Positions 1 to 9,017 are shown, numbered from the stretch's first letter. The stretch: DNA of 64,000 bases from Paraburkholderia acidisoli (GCF_009789675.1 NZ_CP046914.1:1765291-1829290), one strand, 5' to 3'. Numbers and translations are program-made. Notes: a model not told the origin generated them from the sequence alone.

Positions 1-3000
1 GCTGTCGAAATACCGCAGCTACACGCCGTGCGAAACCTGCGGCGGCGCGCGCCTCAAGACCGAGTCGCTGCTGTGGCGTCTCGGCACGCGGAAGAACGCC
101 GATGACGTGCTCGCACCGGCCGGCCGCTTCCTGCCGCACGGCGTGGACTGGTCGCGCCCGCAGCTCGAAGCGCTGCCCGGCCTGACCGTGCACGACGTGA
201 TGCTGCTGCCGATCGAGCGCATTCGGCGCTTCTTCGACGATCTCTCGCTGTCCTCCACCTTGCTCGACGACGCGCTGAAACTGCTGCTCGCCGAAGTGCG
301 CACGCGCCTGAAATATCTCTGCGACGTGGGCCTCGGTTATCTCACGCTCGACCGCCAGAGCCGCACGCTCTCGGGCGGCGAAGTACAGCGGATCAACCTC
401 ACGACCGCGCTCGGCACCTCGCTCACCAAGACCCTGTTCGTGCTCGACGAGCCGAGCATCGGGCTGCATCCGCGCGATTTGAACCGCATCGTCGAGGCGA
501 TGCAGCGTTTGCGCGACGCGGGCAACACGCTCGTGGTCGTCGAGCACGATCCCTCGGTCATGCTGGCGGCGGATCGTCTCATCGACATGGGACCGGGGCC
601 GGGCGAGCGCGGCGGCACGATCGTCTATGACGGCACGCCCGACGACATCCGCTCCTCGGGCACGCTCACGGGCGAGTATCTCGGCGGCCATCGCGCCGTG
701 GCCGATGCGTCGCACTGGGAGCGCCGTCCGGTTGACGCGGCCACGCCGCATCTCCTGCTCGAAGGCGCGAGCGAACATAACCTGCGCGACGTGACCGTGC
801 AGTTTCCGCTGCAACGCCTCGTGTGCATCACCGGCGTTTCGGGTTCGGGCAAATCGACGCTCGTGCAGGACGTGCTCTATCCGGCGCTCGCGCGCCATCT
901 CGGCAAGGCCACGGAAGCGCCCGGCACGTTCCGCAAGCTCACGGGCGCTGAGCAGATCAGCGACGCCGTGTTCGTCGATCAATCGCCGATCGGCAAAACG
1001 GCGCGCTCGAATCCCGCGAGTTACGTGGGCGCGTTCGACGAAATCCGCAAGCTGTTCGCCAAGGCCACGCTCGCGAAGCAGCGCGGCTACACGGCGGGCA
1101 TGTTCAGCTTCAACTCGGGCGAAGGCCGTTGTCCGACTTGCGGCGGCTCGGGTTTCGAACACATCGAAATGCAGTTCCTGAGCGACGTGTACCTGCGTTG
1201 CCCGGATTGCGACGGCAGCCGCTATCGCCCCGAAGTGCTCGAAGTGAAAATCGAGCGCGCGGGCCGTACGCTCTCGGTCGCGGACGTGCTCGACCTCACG
1301 GTGAGCGAAGCGGTGCAATGCTTCGCTGAGGATGCCGAAGTATTGCGCGTGCTGCAGCCGATCGTCGACGTGGGCCTCGAATACGTGAAGCTCGGCCAGC
1401 CGGTGCCCACGCTTTCGGGCGGCGAGGCGCAGCGGTTGAAGCTCGCGGGCTATCTCGCCGAAACGGCGCAGTCGCGCGGCAAGAACGCGCCTGTGGGCGG
1501 ACGTCTCTTCATGTTCGACGAGCCCACCACGGGCCTGCATTTCGACGACATCGCCAAGCTCATGCGCGCGTTCGGCAAGCTGCTGGCAGGCGGCAATTCG
1601 CTGCTCGTGATCGAGCACAATCTCGACGTGATCCGCGCGGCCGACTGGCTCGTCGACCTCGGGCCCGAAGGCGGCGACGCGGGCGGCGAAGTGGTGTGCG
1701 TGGGCACGCCCGACGACGTGATCGCCTGCGAGCGCTCGCACACGGGCGCCGCGCTCGAACGCTACGAAGCGGCGCTCGGCCGCGGCGTGGAGTTGATCGC
1801 CGAAGACGAGGGCGTCGCGCTGCAAAGCGCGTTGCGTGCGGCGCAGGCGCGCCGCGAGGTGCAGGGCGAGGACGTGGTGCGGATCGTCAATGCGCGCGAG
1901 CACAACCTCAAGGCGCTCGACGTGGACATTCCGCACGGCCGCTTCAACGTCATCACGGGCGTCTCGGGCTCGGGCAAGTCCACGCTCGCGTTCGACATCC
2001 TGTTCCATGAAGGCCAGCGCCGTTACCTCGAATCGCTCAACGCGTACGCGCGCTCGATCGTGCAACCGGCGGGGCGCCCCGAAGTGGACGCCGTGTACGG
2101 CATTCCGCCTACGGTTGCCATCGAGCAGCGTCTGTCGCGCGGCGGCCGCAAGAGCACGGTCGCGACCACCTCGGAGGTGTGGCACTTCCTGCGCCTGTTG
2201 TACGTGAAGCTCGGCCTGCAACACTGCGTGCACGACGGCACGCCGGTCACCTCGCAAAGCGCCGACGCGATCGTCGCGCAGTTGCTGCGCGAGCACCGCG
2301 GCCAGCACGTGGGCCTGCTCGCGCCGCTCGTCGTCAATCGCAAGGGCGTGTACACGGATCTCGCGAAGTGGGCGAAGGCGCGCGGCAACACGCATTTGCG
2401 CGTCGATGGCGAATTCGTGCCGGTCGCGCCGTGGCCGAAGCTCGATCGCTTCCGCGAGCACACCATCGAACTGCCGGTGGGCGATCTCGTGATCGAGCCG
2501 GAAAACGAGGCGCAATTGCGCACGATGCTCGACGCGACACTCGAAGCGGGCAAGGGCATCGTGCACCTGCTCGCGCCGCTCGACGGGCTCGACCATGCAA
2601 TCGACAACGGCGTGTCGACCTCGCGTATCGGCGCAGTGAAGGTGCTTTCCACGCGCCGCGCCTGCCCGGTGTGCGGCACGAGCTATCCCGAACTCGACCC
2701 GCGCATGTTCTCGTACAACAGCAAGCACGGCTGGTGCACGAGCTGCGTGGGCACGGGCCTCGCGCTCACGCGCGAACAGCGTGCGGCCTACGACGACACC
2801 GTGGTCGCCGACGACAATCGCGGCCGCGAGCAGACGCTGCCTTCCGAGGAGCAGGAACCCGAAGGCATGGTCGACGAGCCGTGCCACGACTGCGGCGGCA
2901 CGCGCCTGAATCCGGTGGCGCGCGCGGTCACGTTCGACGCCCAGGCCATCACCGACGTCGCGCAGTGGACGGTTGCCGAGACGCGCGGCTGGGTCGACGC

Positions 3001-4768
3001 GCTCGAACTCAGCGGCCGCGACGCGCAGATCGCCCGCGACGTGGTGAGCGAAATTCGCAGTCGTTTGCAATTCCTCGAAGAAGTCGGGCTCGGCTATTTG
3101 AGTCTCGATCGCGCGGCGCCCAGTTTGTCGGGCGGCGAGGCGCAGCGCATTCGTCTCGCGGCGCAACTGGGCAGCAACTTGCAGGGCGTGTGTTACGTGC
3201 TCGACGAACCGACCATCGGTTTGCATCCGCGCGACAACCAGATCCTGCTGAACGCGCTGCGCAGCCTCAACGACAAGGGCAATACGCTCGTGGTCGTGGA
3301 GCACGACGAAGACACCATCCGCCGCGCCGATCACATCATCGACATCGGGCCGAGCGCGGGCAAGCGCGGCGGCCGCGTGGTCGCGCAGGGCAAGGTCGCC
3401 GATCTCGCGGCGCAGCCGGATTCGCTCACGGGCCGCTATCTCGCGCATCCGATCGTGCATCCGCTGCAACCGCGCCGCGAGGTGAAACCGGCGCGCGCGA
3501 ACCGCGAAGCCGTGCCGCCGCAATGGCTCACGGTGCACGGCGGCAAGCTGCACAACCTGCGCAACGTCACGGCGCAGATTCCGCTCGGCCGTCTCGTCGC
3601 GATCACGGGCGTGAGCGGGTCGGGCAAGTCGACGCTCGCGCGCGACGTGCTGCTCTCGAATCTGCTCGACGCGGTGGGGCGCTCGGTGCTGTCCTCGCCC
3701 GCGGTGCGGCGCGCGCGCAAGGCGTCGAAGGAAAGCGCGCCGAGCGCGGCCGAACGCCGTTCGAGCGTGCTCGCGCGCAGCAGCGCGAAGCCGAAGCTCG
3801 ACGTCACGCATACGTGGCAAGGTTGCGATTCGATCACCGGCTGGGAAACCATCGACCGCGTGCTCGAGGTCGACCAGACCCCGATCGGCAAGACGCCGCG
3901 CTCGTGTCCCGCCACCTATATCGGCGTGTGGGATTCGATCCGCCGCCTGTTCGCCGACACGCTCGAAGCGCGCGCGCGCGGATATAGCGCGTCGCGTTTC
4001 TCGTTCAACACGGGCGACGGCCGCTGCCCCGCATGCGAAGGCCAGGGCGTGCGCACTATCGGCATGAGCTTTTTGCCGGACGTGAAGGTGCCGTGCGATG
4101 TCTGCCACGGGCAGCGCTTCAATCCGGAAACGCTCGCGGTGACGTGGCGCGGCCGCAATATCGGCGAAGTGCTGACGATGGAAATCGACGAGGCAGTGGA
4201 GTTTTTCGCCTCGCTCACGAGCATCTCGCATCCGCTGCAACTGATGAAAGACGTGGGCCTCGGCTATCTGACGCTCGGCCAGCCTTCGCCGACGCTTTCG
4301 GGCGGCGAGGCGCAGCGCATCAAGCTCGTCACCGAGCTGTCCAAGGTGCGCGACGACATCACGCGCCGCGGGCAGAAGGCGCCGCACACGCTCTACGTGC
4401 TCGACGAGCCCACGGTCGGTCTGCACATGGCCGACGTCGCGCGGCTGATACGCGTGCTGCACCGGCTCGCGGATGGCGGCCATAGCGTGGTTGTGATCGA
4501 GCACGATCTCGACGTGATCGCCGAAGCCGACTGGATCATCGATCTCGGTCCCGAAGGCGGCGTGGGCGGCGGCACGATCGTCGCGGCGGCCGAACCCGAA
4601 GCGCTCGTGAAGGTGGCCGCGAGCCACACGGGCGCGGCGCTCGCGCCGGTGCTGTCGCGTCAGCCCGGGGCGGTGCCGGCTCCCTACGCCGAGGACACGC
4701 CCGAAGGCGTCGCCGTCGAGGCGGACGTGGCGGAACGGAAACCTTCGGGGCGCCGCGCCGCGGGTTGA
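1..4768 (+). CDS. uvrA: Excinuclease ABC subunit A, tandem-duplicated (double-length) form, 5'-truncated by window edge
   Basis: UvrA is the damage-recognition ATPase of nucleotide excision repair and works with UvrB and UvrC. The frame is already open at base 2, so the start lies upstream and about 1588 codons are visible. Two UvrA units are joined. The first unit enters the window at a CxxC zinc-finger half, then shows an LSGGEVQR signature and DEPSIGLHPRD Walker B (about 365-480), a GVSGSGKST Walker A (about 832-858), a CPTCGG...CPDC zinc finger (about 1132-1212) and LSGGEAQR with DEPTTGLH. A second complete UvrA begins near 1880 with its own Walker A (about 1957-1985), zinc-finger cysteines (about 2670-2750 and 2880-2900), a further Walker A (about 3608-3634), a CPAC...CDVC finger (about 4027-4110) and a last DEPTVGLH. 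An ordinary UvrA is about 940-970 aa, so this protein is roughly twice normal. The stop is TGA at 4766-4768. Confidence 0.95.
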   Translation, partial: LSKYRSYTPCETCGGARLKTESLLWRLGTRKNADDVLAPAGRFLPHGVDWSRPQLEALPGLTVHDVMLLPIERIRRFFDDLSLSSTLLDDALKLLLAEVRTRLKYLCDVGLGYLTLDRQSRTLSGGEVQRINLTTALGTSLTKTLFVLDEPSIGLHPRDLNRIVEAMQRLRDAGNTLVVVEHDPSVMLAADRLIDMGPGPGERGGTIVYDGTPDDIRSSGTLTGEYLGGHRAVADASHWERRPVDAATPHLLLEGASEHNLRDVTVQFPLQRLVCITGVSGSGKSTLVQDVLYPALARHLGKATEAPGTFRKLTGAEQISDAVFVDQSPIGKTARSNPASYVGAFDEIRKLFAKATLAKQRGYTAGMFSFNSGEGRCPTCGGSGFEHIEMQFLSDVYLRCPDCDGSRYRPEVLEVKIERAGRTLSVADVLDLTVSEAVQCFAEDAEVLRVLQPIVDVGLEYVKLGQPVPTLSGGEAQRLKLAGYLAETAQSRGKNAPVGGRLFMFDEPTTGLHFDDIAKLMRAFGKLLAGGNSLLVIEHNLDVIRAADWLVDLGPEGGDAGGEVVCVGTPDDVIACERSHTGAALERYEAALGRGVELIAEDEGVALQSALRAAQARREVQGEDVVRIVNAREHNLKALDVDIPHGRFNVITGVSGSGKSTLAFDILFHEGQRRYLESLNAYARSIVQPAGRPEVDAVYGIPPTVAIEQRLSRGGRKSTVATTSEVWHFLRLLYVKLGLQHCVHDGTPVTSQSADAIVAQLLREHRGQHVGLLAPLVVNRKGVYTDLAKWAKARGNTHLRVDGEFVPVAPWPKLDRFREHTIELPVGDLVIEPENEAQLRTMLDATLEAGKGIVHLLAPLDGLDHAIDNGVSTSRIGAVKVLSTRRACPVCGTSYPELDPRMFSYNSKHGWCTSCVGTGLALTREQRAAYDDTVVADDNRGREQTLPSEEQEPEGMVDEPCHDCGGTRLNPVARAVTFDAQAITDVAQWTVAETRGWVDALELSGRDAQIARDVVSEIRSRLQFLEEVGLGYLSLDRAAPSLSGGEAQRIRLAAQLGSNLQGVCYVLDEPTIGLHPRDNQILLNALRSLNDKGNTLVVVEHDEDTIRRADHIIDIGPSAGKRGGRVVAQGKVADLAAQPDSLTGRYLAHPIVHPLQPRREVKPARANREAVPPQWLTVHGGKLHNLRNVTAQIPLGRLVAITGVSGSGKSTLARDVLLSNLLDAVGRSVLSSPAVRRARKASKESAPSAAERRSSVLARSSAKPKLDVTHTWQGCDSITGWETIDRVLEVDQTPIGKTPRSCPATYIGVWDSIRRLFADTLEARARGYSASRFSFNTGDGRCPACEGQGVRTIGMSFLPDVKVPCDVCHGQRFNPETLAVTWRGRNIGEVLTMEIDEAVEFFASLTSISHPLQLMKDVGLGYLTLGQPSPTLSGGEAQRIKLVTELSKVRDDITRRGQKAPHTLYVLDEPTVGLHMADVARLIRVLHRLADGGHSVVVIEHDLDVIAEADWIIDLGPEGGVGGGTIVAAAEPEALVKVAASHTGAALAPVLSRQPGAVPAPYAEDTPEGVAVEADVAERKPSGRRAAG

Positions 4769-5116
4769 GGCGGCGGCGGGATTGGCGGGTTCGCCGGCGG
4801 TGGGATGGATGCCAGCCGACGGCCCGCACAAGCCCCGCGCCGCCTTGAAACCGCTTGATCTCGCCGCCAGGCGCAAGGTAAGATTGGCTCCGCTTGCAGC
4901 GAAGGACCGCTCACGTAGCGTCCGAGTCTGGCGAGCGGAGCAGCGGACCATCATCCCCTCCGATCCAGCCCAGCGTTTCACGCCCGGGTTTCACCTCATC
5001 AGAGTAGCAAGGCTTCGCCAATCTGGCCGCGGAGCCGGTGTCTTTTCAGGAAAGTCGATTCGATGCCACACGCAGCATCGGCGGCTTGCCCTTGACGAAG
5101 CGAGAGGAATTAACCG
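4769..5116. other. Intergenic region, no gene recognised
   Basis: These 348 bases separate uvrA from the H-NS-family gene. I see no convincing coding frame: the frames that cross it have poor codon bias and no ribosome-binding site. It probably carries the promoter of the downstream gene, but no clear -35/-10 pair stands out. Confidence 0.4.
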
Positions 5117-5347
5117 ATGTTCGACCTCGACGGAGAGGCGCGCGAACGGCTCATCGTGTGGATTAAACGCCGCATGGAAGAGTACGCCATTACGCTCGAA
5201 GAGCTTGAAGCGTTCATCGCCGAAAGCGAAAAACTACCGAAGTACCGCGACGCATACGGCAATAGCTGGAATGGCGAAGGCGACATGCCCACCTGGCTAC
5301 TGCGTTATAAGCATGCAGGCCAGGATATCGAGCATTTTCGCTGCTAG
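5117..5347 (+). CDS. Small H-NS histone-family nucleoid protein
   Basis: This 76-aa protein ends in the H-NS C-terminal DNA-binding fold: KYRDAYGNSWNGEGDMPTWL (residues about 42-61) matches the family pattern YRd..G..W.G.G..P.WL, and an AGQDIEHFR tail follows. The N-terminal half is a short charged helix, shorter than the coiled-coil oligomerisation region of a full H-NS of about 95-135 aa. In classical H-NS the core loop is basic (GRGR or QGR) and inserts into the AT minor groove; here those positions are acidic (GEGD), so DNA binding may be weak or different. I recall acidic variants of this tail in other small Burkholderia H-NS-family proteins. The start is fixed by the purine-rich Shine-Dalgarno GAGAGGAA at 5102-5109. 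Confidence 0.75.
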   Translation: MFDLDGEARERLIVWIKRRMEEYAITLEELEAFIAESEKLPKYRDAYGNSWNGEGDMPTWLLRYKHAGQDIEHFRC

Positions 5348-5775
5348 GTTGTGCGGCGCCAAGCCCCGTCTGGCCGCGCCAGCAGGGCGTTTCGAGCGTT
5401 TCCCCGGTCGTGCTTCGACCGTGCCGCGGCATTCGCCGCGCGACTTCGTATTCGTCTTCGCCATTGCGCGGTGTGCCGGATTTTTCAGCATCGATTTACA
5501 TTGGCTTTCGAAGTTAAAGCGGTATTAAATGCGCTTCTTTAATGCGCACCGCTTCGGTGCCGGGAAATAACTCCCCTCTTTTCGCAGCGTTTTTGACGCC
5601 GAATCGCATCGTGTGATTGGCGTGCGAGTTGCGTGCTAATGGCGCGGGCATTCGCCGCTGCACATCGGCATAAATACGCGAATTAGTCTGGCTTTTTTGA
5701 ATTCACCGGTTGGCCTCGCGCACAAGCTGGGCGACAATCTCGCCCATCCAATGCTTGCTGCGGCAGGAGGTTGCG
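5348..5775. other. AT-richer intergenic region with a hairpin, no gene recognised
   Basis: These 428 bases hold no supported gene. The stretch around 5500-5720 is clearly less GC-rich than its surroundings. GCACCG (5546-5551) and CGGTGC (5555-5560) form a short perfect stem with a 3-nt loop, but no T-run follows, so it is not a classical terminator. The ribosome-binding site of the next gene lies at 5762-5770. Confidence 0.4.
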
Positions 5776-6354
5776 ATGGGTTTGCTCGTGCTGGGCCTCG
5801 TGATTTTCATCGGCGTCCATTCGATCCGGATCGCCGCGCCGCAATGGCGCGCGGCGCAGATCAAGCGCTTCGGGCCGCAGGCGTGGCGCGGCTTCTTCGC
5901 GCTCTCGTCGATCATTGGCTTCGTGCTCATCGTCTACGGTTACGGCGTGTCGCGGCGCTATCCGGTGCCGCTCTGGGCGCCGCCGTTCTGGATGGCGCAC
6001 GTCACCGCGCTGCTCACCGCCATCGCCTTCATCCTGATCGTGGCCGCCTACGTGCCCGGCAATCACTTCAAGCGCGCGCTCGGCCAGCCGTTCGTCAGCG
6101 GCGTGGCGCTCTGGGCGTTCGCGCATCTGCTCGCCAACGGCACGCTCAACGCCGTCGTGCTGTTCCTCGTGTTTCTGGTCTGGGCGCTCGCGGAATTGCG
6201 CGGCGAGAACCGGCGCGATCGTGCGGCTGGCGTCGTTCATCCGCAGGGGCGGCCGTCGCGCGACGCGATCGTCGTCGTGGTCGGGCTGGTGGCGTGGGCC
6301 GTGTTCGCGTTCTGGCTGCACGGCCTGCTGATCGGCGTGCGGCCGCTGGGTTGA
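5776..6354 (+). CDS. NnrU family integral membrane protein
   Basis: This is a 192-aa protein with about five to six hydrophobic segments and the NnrU-family opening MGLLVLGLVIFIGVHSIRI, where the His near residue 17 sits in the first membrane helix. NnrU proteins are inner-membrane proteins first linked to nitrite/nitric oxide respiration, but they are widespread in proteobacteria lacking denitrification, and their activity is unclear. I chose the ATG at 5776 because AGGAGG (5765-5770) lies just upstream and the hydrophobic family N-terminus begins there; an in-frame ATG at 5710 would add an unrelated 22-residue leader. No denitrification gene is nearby, so the gene looks like a free-standing housekeeping member. 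Confidence 0.85.
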   Translation: MGLLVLGLVIFIGVHSIRIAAPQWRAAQIKRFGPQAWRGFFALSSIIGFVLIVYGYGVSRRYPVPLWAPPFWMAHVTALLTAIAFILIVAAYVPGNHFKRALGQPFVSGVALWAFAHLLANGTLNAVVLFLVFLVWALAELRGENRRDRAAGVVHPQGRPSRDAIVVVVGLVAWAVFAFWLHGLLIGVRPLG

Positions 6355-6393
6355 AGCGGCGCGAACCGGTTCGAATCCGCGCAAATCGGCGCG

Positions 6394-6421
6394 AAAAAAA
6401 AGCCTGCGCAACGGCAGGCTT
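6394..6421 (-). terminator. Rho-independent terminator of pcaHG
   Basis: AAGCCTGC (6400-6407) and GCAGGCTT (6414-6421) form a perfect 8-bp stem. On the minus strand the stem runs into eight or more T residues (A-run 6394-6401 on the plus strand). It lies about 140 nt beyond the pcaG stop and faces the convergent nnrU gene. No T-run follows on the plus strand, so it acts mainly for pcaHG. Confidence 0.8.
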
Positions 6422-6560
6422 CACAAGGTACAGCTCGGAGTTCCGCGATCAGATCGCAGCGCCATGATCTTAGGGCCTGTTCATGAAAGCTGCGTGAAAA
6501 CTGCAGAGGAATGAACCGGCTCTGGCCGCGGCGCTTGCGTGCTGGTGCGCTCCCGGTGGG

Positions 6561-7148
6561 TCAGAGGTCGAAGAACACCGTCTCGCGCGCGCCTTGCATG
6601 TGGATGTCGAACGTGTAGATCACGTTGCCGTTGTTCTCGCTGCGGCGCGCGACGAGCGTCTCGCGGCGCTCGGCGGGCACGGCGGAAAACACCGGATCTT
6701 CGGCGTTCGCGGCGGCTTCGTCGTCGAAGTAAATGCGCGTGAACGTGTGCGTGAGCAGGCCGCGCATCAGCACGATCACGTTGATGTGCGGCGCCTCGCC
6801 GGCGTTCTCGCGGCCCGGCTTGACCGTGCGCACAACGAAGCGCTCATGCGGGTCCGTGCCGGTGCCCACGCGCGCGAAACCGCGAAAACCGCTTTGGGCG
6901 ATCTCCTCGCGCGAGGCCGGGTAGCGGCCGTTGGCGTCGACTTGCGAGAACTCGAGCATCGCGTCGAACACCGGCTTGCCGTCGCCGTCGAACACGCGGC
7001 CCATCAGCGTGATGTGCTCGCCCGCGGCTTCCGGCTCGACCACGTCCGGCGTGAACAGGCTCTTGAAATCGAAGTTGTATTGCTGCGGGCAAAGACCGTA
7101 GGCGAAGTACGGGCCGACGGTTTGCGAGGGCGTTTCCTTGAGTGCCAT
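6561..7148 (-). CDS. pcaG: Protocatechuate 3,4-dioxygenase alpha subunit
   Basis: The 195-aa alpha chain of the non-haem Fe(III) intradiol dioxygenase cleaves protocatechuate to 3-carboxy-cis,cis-muconate at the entry of the beta-ketoadipate pathway. The sequence opens with the family-typical TPSQTVGPYFAYGL (residues 5-18) and has the intradiol beta-sandwich pattern. It lacks the Tyr/His iron ligands, as expected, because these are in PcaH. It follows pcaH after only 3 nt (stop 7152-7154, start 7148), so the two subunits are co-transcribed and probably translationally coupled. The length is usual for the family at about 190-200 aa. Confidence 0.96.
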   Translation of the reverse strand: MALKETPSQTVGPYFAYGLCPQQYNFDFKSLFTPDVVEPEAAGEHITLMGRVFDGDGKPVFDAMLEFSQVDANGRYPASREEIAQSGFRGFARVGTGTDPHERFVVRTVKPGRENAGEAPHINVIVLMRGLLTHTFTRIYFDDEAAANAEDPVFSAVPAERRETLVARRSENNGNVIYTFDIHMQGARETVFFDL

Positions 7149-7151
7149 GGC

Positions 7152-7856
7152 TCAACGCTCCGTGGGGGTCTGGTTCGGGCCGCGCAGCACGATGTCGAAT
7201 TCGAATCCGAGTGCGTAGCTGTCTTCGGTGATGTCGAGCGAGAAGCGCGAGATCATGCGGTCGCGCGCGTGCTCGGGCGTGCCCTGGAAGATCGGGTCGA
7301 ACGCGAGCAGCGGGTCGCCGGGGAAGTACATCTGCGTGACGAGGCGCGAGCCGAAATAATCGCCGAACAGCGAGAAGTGGATGTGATTCGGACGCCAGGC
7401 GTTCGGGTGATTGCCCCATGGGTACGCGCCCGGCTTGATCGTCAGGAAACGATAGCGGCCTTCGTCGTCCGTGATCGTGCGGCCCGCGCCGAGGAAGTTC
7501 GGGTCGAGCGGCGCGTCGTGCTGGTCCACCTTGTGGACGTAGCGGCCGGCGGCGTTGGCCTGCCAGATTTCGACGAGCGTGTTGCGCACGGGCTTGCCGC
7601 CTTCGTCGAGCACGCGGCCCGTCACGATGATGCGTTCGCCGAGCGGTTCGCCGTTGACGGCCGCGTTGCGCGTGAGATCGTTGTCGAGCTTGCCGAGATC
7701 GTCGGTGCCGTAGACCGGCACGTGCTGGTTGCGCAGCTTTTCCTTGAGCGGAATGAGCGGCAGCGTGGGGCCGCGTTTGACCGACGACCGATACGGCGGA
7801 TGCACGTACGCCGGATGCGAGTCGAAGTCGCGCGGCGACAGGATGGACTCGTCCAT
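7152..7856 (-). CDS. pcaH: Protocatechuate 3,4-dioxygenase beta subunit (iron-binding)
   Basis: This 234-aa beta chain binds the catalytic Fe(III). The expected ligands are visible as Tyr106 (GRYVHK), Tyr145 (GAYPWG), His158 and His160 (NHIHFS), matching the Tyr/Tyr/His/His set of Pseudomonas PcaH. The frame stays open upstream, but I start at the ATG at 7854-7856 because AGGAGAC lies just upstream on the minus strand and the family N-terminus begins there; upstream codons would read through the regulator's promoter. It is first in the pcaHG operon, divergent from pcaQ, with palindromic operator elements between them. Expression is presumably induced through PcaQ by pathway intermediates. Confidence 0.96.
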   Translation of the reverse strand: MDESILSPRDFDSHPAYVHPPYRSSVKRGPTLPLIPLKEKLRNQHVPVYGTDDLGKLDNDLTRNAAVNGEPLGERIIVTGRVLDEGGKPVRNTLVEIWQANAAGRYVHKVDQHDAPLDPNFLGAGRTITDDEGRYRFLTIKPGAYPWGNHPNAWRPNHIHFSLFGDYFGSRLVTQMYFPGDPLLAFDPIFQGTPEHARDRMISRFSLDITEDSYALGFEFDIVLRGPNQTPTER

Positions 7857-7940
7857 GGGGGTTGTCTCCTGATGATTGTGGGGGAAAGGCGCGGCGCGGA
7901 GCGTGAAGCCGACGCGAGCCGACGGAATCCACTTTATCCA

Positions 7941-8002
7941 ATGCGAAAAGTTATGCAAAATGATGTTTTTTCGCATCTCGTATAACGAATCGTTATGCAA
8001 AA
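7941..8002. promoter_or_regulatory. pcaH-pcaQ shared promoter with nested repeats (probable PcaQ operator)
   Basis: Three repeat elements lie in the divergent promoter. ATAACGAATCGTTAT (7982-7996) is a 15-bp perfect palindrome and resembles the ATAAC...GTTA(T/A) half-sites reported for PcaQ in rhizobia. ATGCGAAAA (7941-7949) is inverted as TTTTCGCAT (7968-7976). GTTATGCAAAA occurs twice, at 7950-7960 and 7992-8002, exactly 42 bp apart (about four helical turns). The palindrome overlaps the pcaQ start codon at 7995, suggesting autorepression coupled to pcaHG activation. Confidence 0.65.
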
Positions 8003-9017
8003 CCGGCTCGCCGACGGACGCGTCAAGTTCCGCCATCTGCAGTGTTTTCTGGCCGTCGCGCAACTCGGCAGCGTGCAGCAGGCCGCCGACAGTCTCGCGG
8101 TGACGCAGCCCGCCGTGTCGAAAACCATCGCCGAGCTGGAACAGGTGCTGGGCGTGCGGCTGTTCGAGCGCGGCCGCCACGGCGCCGTGCCCACGCGCGA
8201 AGGGCAGTTGTTCATGCCGCACGCGAGCGCATGCGTGAGCGCGTTGCGCCAGGGCGTGGCCTTGCTCGCGCGCGACGAGGGCGCCGTGACCGCGACGCTC
8301 GACGTGGGCGTGCTGCCCACGGTCGCGACCGCGTTATTGCCCGCCGCGCTGCGCCACTTCGCGCAGGAATGGCCGCGCGTGAGCGTGCGGCTCACGACGG
8401 CGGCCAATATGGAATTGCTCGAACGCCTGAAGACGGGTGCGATCAGTTTCGCCGTGGGCCGGGTCGCGGATCCTGAGCGCATGGTGGGGCTGAGTTTCGA
8501 GCAGTTGTACAACGAGCCGCTGGCCGTGGTCGTGCGTGCGGGGCATCCGCTCGCGCACGGCGCGGGCTTGCCGGCGCAGCTCGCGACCTATCCGCTCGTG
8601 CTGCCGCCGTTTGGCACGCTGATCCGCCAGGCCGCCGACAGTCTGCTGGCCGCGTGGGACGCGCCGCCGTTGTCGGGGTTCGTCGAGTTGCTGTCGGTTT
8701 CCGTGGGACGCGCGCTCGCGCTGGAAAACGACGCGGTGTGGTTCGTGCCCGCCGGCGCGGTCGAGTACGACCTGCGGCGCGGCACGCTGGTGCGCCTGCC
8801 CTTGCCGGCGGCGGGCGGCGAGGAGCCCGTCGGCCTGATCCAGCGCACCGACACGCAGCCCGCGCCCGCCGGACGCGCGTTGATCGAGGCGCTGCGGCGC
8901 GCGGCCCGCGAGCGCGACAGCGTGCCGGAAACTGCGGCGGGTTCGCGGTCGAAGCGGGGGCGCGGCGTGGGCGCGGGCGGTGCGAAGTCGACTGCCGCCG
9001 CCGGGAAAAAACCTTGA
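7995..9017 (+). CDS. pcaQ: LysR-type regulator of the pca operon
   Basis: This 340-aa LysR-family activator has a winged HTH at residues about 10-70 (KFRHLQCFLAVAQLGSVQQAADSLAVTQPAVSKTI, shown here only as a landmark for the fold) and a two-lobed effector domain to about residue 305. It sits back-to-back with pcaHG, the standard pcaQ arrangement, where the protein activates protocatechuate genes in response to beta-carboxymuconate or related metabolites. The start at 7995 lies inside the palindromic operator; no later in-frame ATG precedes the HTH, so this start is the best choice. The last about 35 residues form a Lys/Arg/Gly/Ala-rich tail that looks disordered. Confidence 0.9.
   Translation: MQNRLADGRVKFRHLQCFLAVAQLGSVQQAADSLAVTQPAVSKTIAELEQVLGVRLFERGRHGAVPTREGQLFMPHASACVSALRQGVALLARDEGAVTATLDVGVLPTVATALLPAALRHFAQEWPRVSVRLTTAANMELLERLKTGAISFAVGRVADPERMVGLSFEQLYNEPLAVVVRAGHPLAHGAGLPAQLATYPLVLPPFGTLIRQAADSLLAAWDAPPLSGFVELLSVSVGRALALENDAVWFVPAGAVEYDLRRGTLVRLPLPAAGGEEPVGLIQRTDTQPAPAGRALIEALRRAARERDSVPETAAGSRSKRGRGVGAGGAKSTAAAGKKP

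Noticed and set aside
4782..5528. A 248-codon frame across the uvrA-hns gap
   Set aside because: Its codon bias is poor, there is no good ribosome-binding site, and it overlaps the H-NS-family gene in another frame.
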